A stretch of 43,130 nucleotides of DNA from DATIJJ01 sp964612855 (GCA_964612855.1 CAZTDR010000014.1:1-43130), one strand, 5' to 3'; shown: positions 16,741 to 25,165, numbered from the stretch's first letter. Made by a program: numbers and translations. Notes: a model not told the origin generated them from the sequence alone.

Positions 16741-17925
16741 ATGAGGCGATTTATTACGCTGGTCATCATCTTGATTTTTTCGGTCTGGCTGGGTTTGCGT
16801 GTCGCAAAAGATCCTGGTCTTGCTTTATTTACTTATAATAATTGGTCGGTAGAGATGCCGCTTTGGTTTGCCTTACTCAGCTTAATTGCGGTGATGATTA
16901 TGATTTATTTTATAGTGCGATTGATCGATGGCATTGATAGCTCAGTCTATCGCTGGAGAAATTGGTTACGTTGGCGGCGTAAAAATAAAGCTTACAGCAA
17001 GACCAACCGGGGATTGCTAGAATTAATCGAAGGCCATTGGCGGAATGCAGAAAATTATTTGCTGGAAGGCATTGATCAATCCGATGCGCCACTCATTAAT
17101 TATTTGGCTGCAGCTAAAGCGGCGCATGAGCGTGGTGCGTATGACAAACGCGATATGTATTTGCATCAAGCGCATGATTTAGCCCCGCAAGCGGATGTGG
17201 CAATTGGTTTGACGCAAGCGCAATTACAATTTGATCAAGGACAGCTCGAGCAAGCATTGGCAACCTTAAATCATTTGCGCAGTATCGTGCCTTTGCATCC
17301 TGTGGTATTAAAATTATTGGAAAAACTCTATATCCGCTTGGCCGATTGGAAAAACTTAGTCAAGTTGTTGCCTAGCTTGCGCAAAGCAAAAATAATGACA
17401 ACCAATCAATTAGACCAATTAGAACAACATGTTTATCAAGAGTTATTGAATCAAACGGCAAGTCGCGCAGAGAGTTTAAAAAATCTCGATGAATTTTGGG
17501 TAAGTATGCCTCGCCGATTGCAAAAAAATCCGCGACTCGTTTATTGTTATGCAAAACATTTATCGCCTTATCCTACTGCGGCGACCGAATTGGAAGAGCT
17601 CATTAATCACACGGTCAAAAAAACGTGGGATAGTGATCTCGTCAAACTTTACGGTGAGTTGGAAACCAACGATCCCAAAAAGCAATTAGCGCATGCAGAG
17701 CGGTGGTTGAAATTATATCCTCATCAAGCCATTCTTTTTTTAACATTGGCGCGTTTGTCTATGCGTTGCCAATTGTGGGGGAAAACCCGCCATTATTTAG
17801 ATGAAAGCTTAAAGCTAGCTGCCACACCCGAAGCTTACGTTGCTTACGGGAAATTATACGAAGAATTGGGTGATATGGCTTCTGCAGTGAAGAGTTATCG
17901 GGATGGGTTATTGTTGGGGGTGTGA
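16741..17925 (+). CDS. hemY: HemY, TPR-containing membrane protein
   Basis: This is gammaproteobacterial HemY, associated with late heme synthesis; it is unrelated to the Bacillus protoporphyrinogen oxidase of the same name. Two transmembrane helices (about 3-20 and 40-62) form the HemY N-domain, with the typical VAKDPGLALFTYNNWSVEMP between them. TPR-like helix pairs follow from about residue 85, including ATPEAYVAYGKLYEELGD near the end. The length of 394 is usual. A GGGAGGGG box stands before the ATG. The gene closes the hem block. Confidence 0.92.
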   Translation: MRRFITLVIILIFSVWLGLRVAKDPGLALFTYNNWSVEMPLWFALLSLIAVMIMIYFIVRLIDGIDSSVYRWRNWLRWRRKNKAYSKTNRGLLELIEGHWRNAENYLLEGIDQSDAPLINYLAAAKAAHERGAYDKRDMYLHQAHDLAPQADVAIGLTQAQLQFDQGQLEQALATLNHLRSIVPLHPVVLKLLEKLYIRLADWKNLVKLLPSLRKAKIMTTNQLDQLEQHVYQELLNQTASRAESLKNLDEFWVSMPRRLQKNPRLVYCYAKHLSPYPTAATELEELINHTVKKTWDSDLVKLYGELETNDPKKQLAHAERWLKLYPHQAILFLTLARLSMRCQLWGKTRHYLDESLKLAATPEAYVAYGKLYEELGDMASAVKSYRDGLLLGV

Positions 17926-17964
17926 AAAAATCCTCAACAAATTAACTAATTATTTTTTATGTAT

Positions 17965-18097
17965 GGCGTTGTTGAGTAAATCTATTTTGTAGGGGCACGG
18001 CGTGCCGTGCCCGAGTTGCCTATCTTGTTGAAGCTGCCGGGCATGGCACGCCATGCCCCTACAAATGCCATTTAATGGTGAGTTACGCAACAAGGCC
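17965..18097. mobile_element. IS903-like MITE carrying a family D repeat pair
   Basis: The left end GGCGTTGTTGAGTAAATC closely resembles the known IS903 (IS5-family) terminal repeat GGCTTTGTTGAATAAATC. The right end, read inverted, is GGCCTTGTTGCGTAA. The 133-bp element is flanked by TTTATGTAT (17956-17964) and TTTATTTAT (18098-18106), a 9-bp target duplication with one mismatch; nine bases is the size IS903 makes. Inside, 17989-18062 is the family D inverted pair (GTAGGGGCACGG ... CCATGCCCCTAC). It sits directly upstream of fmt. Confidence 0.75.
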
Positions 18098-18115
18098 TTT
18101 ATTTATACGAATAAA

Positions 18116-19069
18116 ATGACAACAAAAAAATCTTATAAAATTATCTTTGCCGGCACGCCGCAATTTTCTGTTAGTACTTTATCAGCCTTGCTTGACTCCG
18201 AGCACACGGTGATCGCTGTTTACACGCAGCCCGATCGACCTGCAGGACGCGGACGCAAATTAACGGCAAGTCCCGTCAAAGAGCTCGCTGTAAAACACGG
18301 TATCCCTGTATATCAACCCCAAACCTTGCGTGATGAAGCAGAGCAAAAACGCCTGACTTCCTTGGGAGCCGATGTCATGGTCGTTGTTGCGTATGGATTA
18401 TTATTACCGTTGCCTGTTTTGCAAGCCCCTCGATATGGCTGTATTAATGTGCATGCTTCTTTGTTACCGCGCTGGCGAGGTGCCGCGCCTATTCAGCGTG
18501 CTATTTTGGAGGGCGATCAACAAACGGGTGTGACCATTATGCAAATGGATAAAGGATTGGATACAGGCGACATGCTGGCTAAAGTGGAATGTCCTATTAA
18601 TATCCACGATACTAGCGCCCTATTACATGATCGATTAGCGGCATCCGGCGCGGAAGTCTTAATCAAAACCTTGGCACAGTTAGATGACCTCACCGCAGAA
18701 AAACAAGATAATGCGCTCGCCACTTACGCGCATAAAATTTCAAAAGAAGAAGCGGAAATAAATTGGCAAATGACGGCAATAGAGCTCGATCGAAAAATTC
18801 GCGCATTTGATCCTTGGCCCGTGGCTTTTACCGACTGGGGAGAGAATACTTTACGTCTATGGGAGGCGTGTGTTTCACCCGAGACGACGCAGGCGCCGCC
18901 GGGAACCATTATACAAACTTCTTCACAAGGTATTGACGTTGCCACAGGGATGGGCGTTTTGCGCTTGTTAAAAGTACAGCTACCCGGAGGAAAGCCATTG
19001 TCTGCATCCGATCTGTTAAATGCACGGCAGCAAGATTTTGCTGTTTTAAAAAAATTGGGAAAAATTTAA
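18116..19069 (+). CDS. fmt: Methionyl-tRNA formyltransferase
   Basis: Fmt formylates initiator Met-tRNA. Family motifs are IIFAGTPQFS at the N-terminus, QPDRPAGRGRKL, the catalytic region NVHASLLPRWRGAAPIQRAI, and GVTIMQMDKGLDTGDML. The C-terminal OB-like domain ends with LLNARQQ. The frame extends upstream to 18053 into the MITE, but the family start is the ATG at 18116, giving 317 residues like E. coli Fmt. The ribosome site is poor. The stop overlaps the rsmB start (TAATG). The usual def gene is not upstream here; a mobile element lies there instead. Confidence 0.95.
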   Translation: MTTKKSYKIIFAGTPQFSVSTLSALLDSEHTVIAVYTQPDRPAGRGRKLTASPVKELAVKHGIPVYQPQTLRDEAEQKRLTSLGADVMVVVAYGLLLPLPVLQAPRYGCINVHASLLPRWRGAAPIQRAILEGDQQTGVTIMQMDKGLDTGDMLAKVECPINIHDTSALLHDRLAASGAEVLIKTLAQLDDLTAEKQDNALATYAHKISKEEAEINWQMTAIELDRKIRAFDPWPVAFTDWGENTLRLWEACVSPETTQAPPGTIIQTSSQGIDVATGMGVLRLLKVQLPGGKPLSASDLLNARQQDFAVLKKLGKI

Positions 19070-20466
19070 TGAATCTTCGAGCTGCCGCCGCAACGGTGAT
19101 GAGTCAGGTGATGACGGGTGTTTCTCTCGCGGATGCCTTGCCAAAACAAATGAAACATTTTTCCGATTCACGCGACCAAGCTTTTTTGCAAGCGCTATGT
19201 TACGGTGTATGCCGTTGGTATTATCGGTTAGCGGCTATTTTAAAATTGTTACTTGATAAGCCGTTAAAAGCAAAAGACGATGATATTTATTGTTTGCTGT
19301 TAGTGGGGTTGTATCAATTAAGCGATATGCGTGTGCAGCCGTATGCGGCTGTTGCAGAAACAGTCGCTGCGACCAAAGCATTTAAAAAAATGTGGGCAAA
19401 AAATTTAGTGAATGCTGTTTTGCGGAATTATCAACGACGCGAATTGGAATTGAAGGAAACGGTTGAAAAAACGATGACCGCCACTTTTTCTCATCCGGAT
19501 TGGATGGTAAGTCTGTTACAAAAAGATTGGCCAGACGACTGGCAGGCGATTTTATCGGCAAACAATCAGCATCCGCCTTTTTCGCTACGCGTAAATGAGC
19601 AAAAAATCACGCGCGCAGCGTATTGCGAAAAATTATTGGCCGCGTCTGGTCTTGAACACGGTAGGGGCGGACCCATGTGTCCGCCCAGCGGCGTCAACTT
19701 AAAGTCCGGGCGGACACATGGGTCCGCCCCTACCGTCCAGAGGCAAGAACAAGGTGTACATATTATTTCCGAAACACCTTCAGGTATTTTATTAACACAG
19801 CCCTGCGATGTTGAGTCACTCCCCGGATTTTTACAGGGAGAAGTTTCCGTGCAAGATGGTGCCGCCCAATTAGCAGCAGAATTATTGGCTCCTCTGCCGC
19901 ATCAGCGCGTTTTAGATGCGTGCGCGGCGCCAGGTGGAAAAACCACACATATTCTTGAAAAACAACCCCATCTGGCTAAATTGATAGCCTTGGATAGCGA
20001 TGCCACACGATTGATTTCAGTCAAAGAAAATTTAGATCGTTTAGGGTTGATGGCGGATTTAATTTGCGCGGATGCGGGTGATATTTCGCAATGGTGGGAT
20101 GGTGTGCCGTTTGATCGAATTTTATTGGATGCGCCATGTTCTGCCACGGGTGTGATTCGTCGTCATCCGGATATTAAATTATTGCGTCAAGCAGAAGATG
20201 TTTTCCAATTAGCAAAAGAACAGGCGCGACTTTTATCTGCTTTATGGCCCACACTCAAGCCGAATGGGTTGCTTGTATATGCCACTTGTTCTGTTTATGC
20301 TGAAGAAAATGTGCGTGTGTTAAGCGCTTTTCTTGCAGCGAATAGGGATGCTAATGAAGAAAAAATTAAAGCGCAATGGGGTAAGGAATGTCTGATAGGC
20401 CGGCAAATTTTACCGGGGATGCACGACATGGATGGATTTTATTTTGCTGTTTTGAGAAAACATTAA
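19069..20466 (+). CDS. rsmB: 16S rRNA m5C967 methyltransferase with in-frame repeat insertion
   Basis: RsmB methylates C967 of 16S rRNA. An N-terminal NusB-like RNA-binding domain (1 to about 140) precedes the SAM-dependent domain with DACAAPGGKTTHI (motif I), LLDAPCSATGVIRRHPDIK (motif IV cysteine) and YATCSVY (nucleophile cysteine). The protein is 465 residues against about 429 in E. coli. The excess is largely codons 198-222 (GRGGPMCPPSGV to GSAPT), which are a complete family B repeat pair at 19660-19734, exactly 25 codons and stop-free in this frame. It lies in the linker between the N-terminal region and the methyltransferase core, before SETPSGILLTQP. The gene is translationally coupled to fmt. 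Confidence 0.93.
   Translation: MNLRAAAATVMSQVMTGVSLADALPKQMKHFSDSRDQAFLQALCYGVCRWYYRLAAILKLLLDKPLKAKDDDIYCLLLVGLYQLSDMRVQPYAAVAETVAATKAFKKMWAKNLVNAVLRNYQRRELELKETVEKTMTATFSHPDWMVSLLQKDWPDDWQAILSANNQHPPFSLRVNEQKITRAAYCEKLLAASGLEHGRGGPMCPPSGVNLKSGRTHGSAPTVQRQEQGVHIISETPSGILLTQPCDVESLPGFLQGEVSVQDGAAQLAAELLAPLPHQRVLDACAAPGGKTTHILEKQPHLAKLIALDSDATRLISVKENLDRLGLMADLICADAGDISQWWDGVPFDRILLDAPCSATGVIRRHPDIKLLRQAEDVFQLAKEQARLLSALWPTLKPNGLLVYATCSVYAEENVRVLSAFLAANRDANEEKIKAQWGKECLIGRQILPGMHDMDGFYFAVLRKH
19660..19734. repeat. Family B repeat pair inside rsmB
   Basis: The 26-bp arms 19661-19686 and 19708-19733 are inverted copies of each other (GTAGGGGCGGACCCATGTGT and its complement) separated by 21 bp. 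With one extra base at each side the insert is 75 bp, so the reading frame is preserved. It lacks the CTCTGTACACGAC-type ends that surround the intergenic B copies. Confidence 0.92.
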
Positions 20467-20517
20467 TCGTCATCCCCGGACGCTTTTATCGGAGATATCA
20501 TCGAAGGTGAGTAGATT

Positions 20518-20646
20518 CTCTGTACAAGACAAAAACGCTTTTTGTAGGGGCGGACCCATGTGTCCGCCCTGACTTTACAGGGAAAGCCGCTGGGCGGACA
20601 CGCGGGTCCGCCCCTACAAGAGCCGTATTTAACGAGATGTATAGAA
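20518..20646. mobile_element. MITE-like element with family B pair, upstream of guaC
   Basis: The left end CTCTGTACAAGACAAAAACG matches the elements at 11120 and 29365. The B core is at 20544-20617. The right end is worn (GATGTATAGA). Flanks GAGTAGATT and AAGTAGATC may be a 9-bp target duplication with two mismatches. The element lies within an outer inverted repeat (GTCATCCCCGGACG near 20469 and CGTTCGGGATGACGG near 20668), so it seems nested in another palindrome. The right edge is approximate. Confidence 0.6.
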
Positions 20647-20740
20647 AAGTAGATCCCCGATAAGAACGTTCGGGATGACGGCGACTTAAGATGATGACGA
20701 CGCCAACAATAGTTTGTTCTGTTTTTTAGAGGATTAAAAA

Positions 20741-21793
20741 ATGCGTATCGAAAACGATGTAAAATTAGATTTTAAAGATGTCTTGATTCGCCCAAAACGT
20801 AGCGTCTTAACATCAAGATCCGAAGTCATGTTAGAAAGAGAATTTCATTTTAGAGATTCTGGTGTCACGTGGACGGGCGTGCCCATTGTCGCCGCAAATA
20901 TGGATCACACGGGGACGTTTGCCATGGGCGCGGCACTTGCTCAACACGGCATGTTGACCGCCATGGATAAATTTCATACGCCCGCTGAGTGGCAGCAGTT
21001 TGCAAAAGACCATCCTGACGCGCTGAAATCCGCTTTTGTTTCTATAGGCATCTCAGAGCGCGAATTTGAAAAAGTACAAGAAATCATGCGGGTGGTGGAT
21101 GTGCCGATGATTTGTTTGGATGTGGCGAATGGTTATACCGAACGGTTCGTTAAATTTTTAGAACGGTTGCGCAATACCTATCCCAATAAAGTGATTATGG
21201 CAGGGAATGTGGTGACGGGTGAAATGGTGGAAGAATTAATTTTATCAGGCGCTGATATTGTCAAAATTGGTATTGGTCCCGGTTCGGTTTGTACGACGCG
21301 TGAAAAAACCGGCGTGGGTTATCCGCAACTTTCAGCAATTATTGAATGCGCTGACGCAGCGCATGGTTTGGGTGGTCAAGTTTGTGCCGATGGTGGTTGC
21401 ACCTCGCCAGGTGATGTCGCAAAAGCGTTTGCTGCGGGTGCGGATTTTGTGATGTTGGGCGGCATGCTTTCCGGTCATGATGAATGTTTAGGGGATGTCA
21501 TCGAAGAGAATGGCAGAAAATTTAAACGTTTTTATGGCATGAGCTCTACTGAGGCGATGGAAAAATATCATGGAAATGTCGCTGAATATCGTGCAAGTGA
21601 AGGTCGTTCAGTGAATGTGCCTTATCGAGGTCCTGTTAACAATACTGTGCTGGATATTTTAGGCGGCATTCGTTCAACCTGCACGTATGTGGGTGCGCAA
21701 CGTTTAAAAGAATTATCGAAACGTACGACGTTTATTCGTGTCTCACAACAATTGAATGAAGTGTTTGTAGGTTATGCGACGAATGCTAAATAA
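20741..21793 (+). CDS. guaC: GMP reductase
   Basis: GuaC reduces GMP to IMP with NADPH in purine interconversion. The family fold of IMPDH/GMPR shows the catalytic cysteine Cys184 in GIGPGSVCTTREKTGVG, the phosphate-binding CADGGCTSPGDVAKAF and the flap MSSTEAMEKYHG. The sequence lacks the CBS pair found in IMP dehydrogenase, and the 350-residue length fits GuaC. A TAGAGGA box precedes the ATG. The gene stands alone between repeat elements. Confidence 0.95.
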   Translation: MRIENDVKLDFKDVLIRPKRSVLTSRSEVMLEREFHFRDSGVTWTGVPIVAANMDHTGTFAMGAALAQHGMLTAMDKFHTPAEWQQFAKDHPDALKSAFVSIGISEREFEKVQEIMRVVDVPMICLDVANGYTERFVKFLERLRNTYPNKVIMAGNVVTGEMVEELILSGADIVKIGIGPGSVCTTREKTGVGYPQLSAIIECADAAHGLGGQVCADGGCTSPGDVAKAFAAGADFVMLGGMLSGHDECLGDVIEENGRKFKRFYGMSSTEAMEKYHGNVAEYRASEGRSVNVPYRGPVNNTVLDILGGIRSTCTYVGAQRLKELSKRTTFIRVSQQLNEVFVGYATNAK

Positions 21794-21838
21794 AATCTCC
21801 GTCATCTCTCAGTGTATGTAGAGGCGTTGTTGCGTAAT

Positions 21839-22179
21839 TCACTGACTTTTCGTGCCTGAGCCCGTGTGCGTGCCCGCGCCCGTCTTTTCTTTGCGGAAAC
21901 CACTAAGCTTTTTCTTTAGCCATTTTAGTCAGCATGGCAACAATTCTAGTTAGCAGTCCTCTGCCCTTTAAATAATCAGCTTCTGTAATAATCTAAAGAC
22001 GCTGGTGGGCGAAATATTATTGATCAAAGAATAGAAGCTAATATTATGGCTAATCTTTTCAATAAAATGACTCATCTTGTTGGTATGCCAAAATCAGAAA
22101 AAAGTGGAAGCTTAATCGGTTTGTCGAGGAAAAGACGGGCGCGGGCACGCACACGGGCTCAGGCACGAAAAGTCAGTGA
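21839..22179. mobile_element. Element bounded by a perfect 51-bp inverted repeat
   Basis: The arms 21839-21889 and 22129-22179 are exact reverse complements over 51 bp (TCACTGACTTTTCGTGCCTG outermost). They enclose 239 bp of AT-rich sequence with no supported gene. On both sides CGTCATCTCTCA occurs in inverted orientation (21801-21812 and near 22178-22189), but on the left it is separated from the arm by about 28 bp. That left insert contains GGCGTTGTTGCGTAA (21823-21837), an IS903-type end. This element occupies most of the 565-bp gap between guaC and the first barrel protein; the rest holds only a possible promoter. I do not recognise the element. Confidence 0.7.
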
Positions 22180-22239
22180 GAGATGACGCTGATCATTTTC
22201 TGCCATGTTGAACTGCATAAAATAATACTATAAGATCGG

Positions 22240-22281
22240 TTGCTCTAATTAATCTATCTAATATGACACGCTCGTCATATT
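22240..22281 (+). promoter_or_regulatory. Possible promoter and overlapping operator-like palindrome
   Basis: TTGCTC (22240-22245) and TATGAC (22262-22267) are spaced 16 bp apart, a weak sigma-70-like pair. An 8-bp inverted repeat, AATATGAC-6-GTCATATT (22260-22281), overlaps the -10 part. It lies about 80 bp ahead of the first outer-membrane protein gene. Assignment is tentative. Confidence 0.25.
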
Positions 22282-22358
22282 CAGGACGCCAAGATAGATT
22301 TCTATACCTCTCAAGATCAACTCCGGATGAGAAAATCTAATAAAAATTAGGGGTCATC

Positions 22359-22895
22359 ATGTTTAAAAAATTGTTAATTGCGAGTGCAATTTTAGCAATC
22401 ACTTCGACCGTTGCTTGTGCGGACGGTGCGCCTTATCTGGGTGCGAGTTTAGGTGTCGTCGATAATACGTCCAGTGTCGGTAATTTCAGAGGCATGCCAC
22501 TGACAATTAATGCCGGATATGGTGCTAAAATCAATCAAACCATTTATCTAGCAGGCGAATTGTTCGGGATAGTAGGAACCTCTACATTAGACAGTAATCC
22601 GAGTCACGGTGCGCGAAGTATTAAATCCACGTATGGCTTCGGCGCAAGTTTTATTCCGGGCGTTATGCTTAGCGATACCACCATGACCTATGTCCGTTTA
22701 GGTGCAATAAAAACGCATTTTGCAAATTACGGCACCACGGTTGCAGGGGGGCAAATAGGGTTAGGTATTCAAACCAGCGTCACCCAAAATTGGGATTTAC
22801 GCGGTGAATATGACTATACGAAATATAACAAGTTCAAAGGTGTTTCTGTCAGATCAGATGCATTTAATATCGGTTTAGTTTATAAATTTGCTTAG
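22359..22895 (+). CDS. Small outer-membrane beta-barrel protein 1
   Basis: A signal peptide (KKLLIASAILAITSTVACA, cut before DG) is followed by about 155 residues of alternating polar/hydrophobic strands rich in Gly, Tyr and Thr, ending in YKFA. This is the layout of an eight-stranded OmpA/OmpX/opacity-type barrel. The closest relative in the window is the next gene: both share PYLGA at the mature N-terminus and RGEYDY (or RAEYDY) near the C-terminus. The stop codon TAG is the first three bases of a 20-bp repeat also found at the end of pit. It might be an adhesin-type or porin-like surface protein, but no specific function can be named. Confidence 0.75.
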   Translation: MFKKLLIASAILAITSTVACADGAPYLGASLGVVDNTSSVGNFRGMPLTINAGYGAKINQTIYLAGELFGIVGTSTLDSNPSHGARSIKSTYGFGASFIPGVMLSDTTMTYVRLGAIKTHFANYGTTVAGGQIGLGIQTSVTQNWDLRGEYDYTKYNKFKGVSVRSDAFNIGLVYKFA

Positions 22896-22912
22896 GGTCT
22901 GTTGACAATTGG
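22893..22912. repeat. 20-bp repeat overlapping a stop codon (copy 1)
   Basis: TAGGGTCTGTTGACAATTGG occurs identically here and at 41436-41455. In both places its first three bases are the stop codon of the upstream gene. It looks like the end of an insertion element, but no second end was found nearby. Confidence 0.8.
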
Positions 22913-23013
22913 CTCTAACGGTTAGGTTTTTGTGGTGGTGCGATGCGGATCGTCGCGCTGCTGCAAAATTTATTGTAGACTTTACGCTTCGCCATTTTGT
23001 CAGGAGTGACAGC

Positions 23014-23649
23014 ATGTTTAAGAAAATTGGAATTTCAACCGCGATATTTTTCATCAGTACGACTAGCGTTCTTGCCGATGTGATGCTGCCTTATTTGGGA
23101 GCAGAAGCAGGGTATGATACTGGCAAATGGAAAGTAAGAGATTCCACTTCTGTTAATAATACCTCGGATTCAAACGGTGTTTTAGGCGGTTTTTTTGGTG
23201 GTATTCGTTGGACAGCGGCACAACGCGTCTTTTTAAATCTTGAAGGCTTCGCAAATGCGAGCTCAACGAGTATCAGTTCTCAGCAAGTCAATATTGCCGG
23301 CGGCGGCACCGCACAAGTGAAGCTGCGCATGAAATACAGTTACGGCGTTGCTTTACTTCCCGCTTTCAGATTTACCGATGCAGTTAATGGTTATGTTCGT
23401 TTAGGCTTTATCAAATCCCGTTTTGCTTTAAATCAAAGCATTCCCCCCGCCGGTTCTACGTCTAATTGGAATTACAATAATGCGAGCGGCGGTCAGTTTG
23501 GTGCGGGTGTTGAAGGCGATATCAATGATCTGTGGGGTGTTCGGGCTGAATACGATTACGTGACTTATAATTCATTTACGATGTATGACAATAATATTTC
23601 TGCGCATGACAACCAATTCAAATTAGGTATTTTGTATAAATTCGAATAA
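23014..23649 (+). CDS. Small outer-membrane beta-barrel protein 2
   Basis: The frame is open from 22909, but the ATG at 23014 has an AGGAG box and begins a clear signal peptide (FKKIGISTAIFFISTTSVLA, cut before DV). The mature part of about 190 residues is barrel-like: PYLGAEAGYD, then Gly/aromatic strands, RAEYDYVTYN and a C-terminal LYKFE. It is a paralogue of the preceding protein, with longer extracellular loops (Ser/Asn-rich, for example near 40-55 and 155-170). It is likely co-transcribed with its neighbours. Coxiella and Legionella carry similar small barrels, but I cannot assign a named gene. Confidence 0.78.
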   Translation: MFKKIGISTAIFFISTTSVLADVMLPYLGAEAGYDTGKWKVRDSTSVNNTSDSNGVLGGFFGGIRWTAAQRVFLNLEGFANASSTSISSQQVNIAGGGTAQVKLRMKYSYGVALLPAFRFTDAVNGYVRLGFIKSRFALNQSIPPAGSTSNWNYNNASGGQFGAGVEGDINDLWGVRAEYDYVTYNSFTMYDNNISAHDNQFKLGILYKFE

Positions 23650-23661
23650 GAGGATGGTTAA

Positions 23662-24249
23662 GTGAAAAATAGATTTAAAAGCATATTAATCTTAGCAAGC
23701 CTAACAACCATGACATCTGTTTTTGCTGTAGCGCCGCTGCCTTCAGGTTGGTACCTAGAAGCCAATGGGGGTAATTCTCGTCTCAGCAATGTGGATACAG
23801 GTCCAGGTGTTTCACTTTCTAATTCAGGGTTGGGCTTAAATCTGAATGCAGGTTATAAATTTATACCTTTTTTTGCAGCGGAAATAGGCTATGGCAAGTA
23901 TGCTGATTCCACACTTAAATTTCTCGGCACAAAAGTGGGCGATGTGAGTTACTATTCTTACGATGCAGCGGCGAAAGCATTATTACCCATTGGGGATACC
24001 GGCGCTGAATTGTTTGCTAAGTTGGGTGTGGCGCATATCAATGCAAAAATAGAAGGCAGCAATAATAATTTAGGCGTCCTAGTAGATAATGACTCGAGCA
24101 GCTCGAATGGATATTATTTCGGATTAGGTGCTGATTATTCCTTTATGCCTGCGATGGCGGTGAATGTGCAGTGGCAGCGCGCAAAAGGGAATGATGACAC
24201 GGGTAATTTAGATTTATATTCGCTGGGTATTAGTTATTTGTTTGGATGA
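23662..24249 (+). CDS. OmpA-type outer-membrane beta-barrel protein 3
   Basis: A GTG start with a GAGG box seven bases upstream begins a signal peptide (ILILASLTTMTSVFA, cut before VA). The mature chain starts PSGWYLEANGG and shows the OmpA-like N-domain pattern: LNAGYKFIPFFAAEIGYGKY, then ELFAKLGVAHINAK, GLGADYSFMPAMAVNVQW and SLGISYLFG at the end. It is 195 residues and lacks the peptidoglycan-binding C-domain of OmpA. It follows barrel 2 by 12 bp, so the two are probably in one transcript. Compared with barrels 1 and 2 it is a different subfamily. Confidence 0.8.
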   Translation: MKNRFKSILILASLTTMTSVFAVAPLPSGWYLEANGGNSRLSNVDTGPGVSLSNSGLGLNLNAGYKFIPFFAAEIGYGKYADSTLKFLGTKVGDVSYYSYDAAAKALLPIGDTGAELFAKLGVAHINAKIEGSNNNLGVLVDNDSSSSNGYYFGLGADYSFMPAMAVNVQWQRAKGNDDTGNLDLYSLGISYLFG

Positions 24250-24268
24250 TCGGGTGATTTCAGGGTTT

Positions 24269-24308
24269 GGTGGCGGGTGGACAAAGCGCAGCCTGCCGTC
24301 CACCAGCC
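24269..24308. repeat. Worn family C palindrome between convergent genes
   Basis: The stem GGTGGAC (24276-24282) / GTCCACC (24298-24304) surrounds AAAGCGCAGC, the family C core. It lies between the convergent barrel-3 and esterase genes and may serve as a terminator hairpin, which is inference. Confidence 0.6.
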
Positions 24309-24989
24309 TCAACATAAATACACTCTCTTCAACCAAGCCGCAATATCCAGAATCTCTTCCGCACAAACCGTATGCCCCATCAAATAGCTAAACCAATTAA
24401 CAGAATAATGATTCTTTTGCAGCCATTGATGCGTGATGTCTCCTAATGCCCAGGGCACCACATTATCTTCTTTCCCATGGCCTAAAAAAATCGGGATCGT
24501 ATGATTCACTTTGCTTGCTTGTTCTAAAACAGTATCTCGCTGTGGCAAATAACCTGAGAGAGCAATAATGCCACCGAGACGTTTTGGATACGTTAAACCC
24601 GTGGTTAATGCCATCACAGCACCTTGAGAAAATCCGGCGATAATAATTTTTTCGGCTGGAATGCCGAGCTTTTCTTCATTTTCTATGAGTGCATGCACAT
24701 GCTTTTTAGAGGCTTCAATGCCTGCTGTGTCTGCGTGCCGATCTACCTCGAATGAGACAATGTCATACCAAGCAGGCATGCTATAACCATTATTGATGGT
24801 GACAGGCATCGTGGGTGCATGAGGAAAAACAAAACGCAGCGGCAAGTTGTTTGGCAAGTTAAGTTCAGGCACGATAGGAGCAAAATCATTCCCATCGGCG
24901 CCCAGACCGTGCAGCCAAATAACCGAGCCAACGGGGGGCGTAGCGGGATTGGTTTCGATGCTAGGAAGTAATTGCGACATAGTTATCAT
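24309..24989 (-). CDS. Carboxylesterase / phospholipase family alpha/beta hydrolase
   Basis: This is a member of the bacterial carboxylesterase II / acyl-protein thioesterase-like family (Abhydrolase_2). The catalytic triad is visible as Ser121 in GFSQG, Asp175 in HGKEDNVVP and His206 in MGHTV. The oxyanion region is WLHGLGADGNDF. The 226-residue length is usual. There is no signal peptide, so it should be cytosolic. The start could be at 24989 or the in-frame ATG at 24980. The natural substrate cannot be deduced. Confidence 0.9.
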   Translation of the reverse strand: MITMSQLLPSIETNPATPPVGSVIWLHGLGADGNDFAPIVPELNLPNNLPLRFVFPHAPTMPVTINNGYSMPAWYDIVSFEVDRHADTAGIEASKKHVHALIENEEKLGIPAEKIIIAGFSQGAVMALTTGLTYPKRLGGIIALSGYLPQRDTVLEQASKVNHTIPIFLGHGKEDNVVPWALGDITHQWLQKNHYSVNWFSYLMGHTVCAEEILDIAAWLKRVYLC

Positions 24990-25165
24990 CCAAAAAATGC
25001 AGTTTCTTGAGCGCGACCATACCAGTATTTAAATGCTTTTTAAAGCAGAGTGACATGCTTGCTTCGCTAACCGATAAATAGTACCCTTTACAGAGAACTT
25101 TTAGCATCGATTAAGGTCGATGAAATAATACAAATGACTGATTATTACAAAGGAAGATGAGAATT

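Noticed and set aside
18053..18115. Upstream start for fmt at 18053
   Set aside because: The extra residues are encoded by the end of the MITE, and homologues begin at the ATG at 18116.
22046..22186. Open frame of 46 codons ending in an Arg-rich tail, overlapping the right arm of the 51-bp inverted repeat
   Set aside because: The ribosome site is poor, and the Arg-rich part is simply the GC-rich repeat arm read in one frame.
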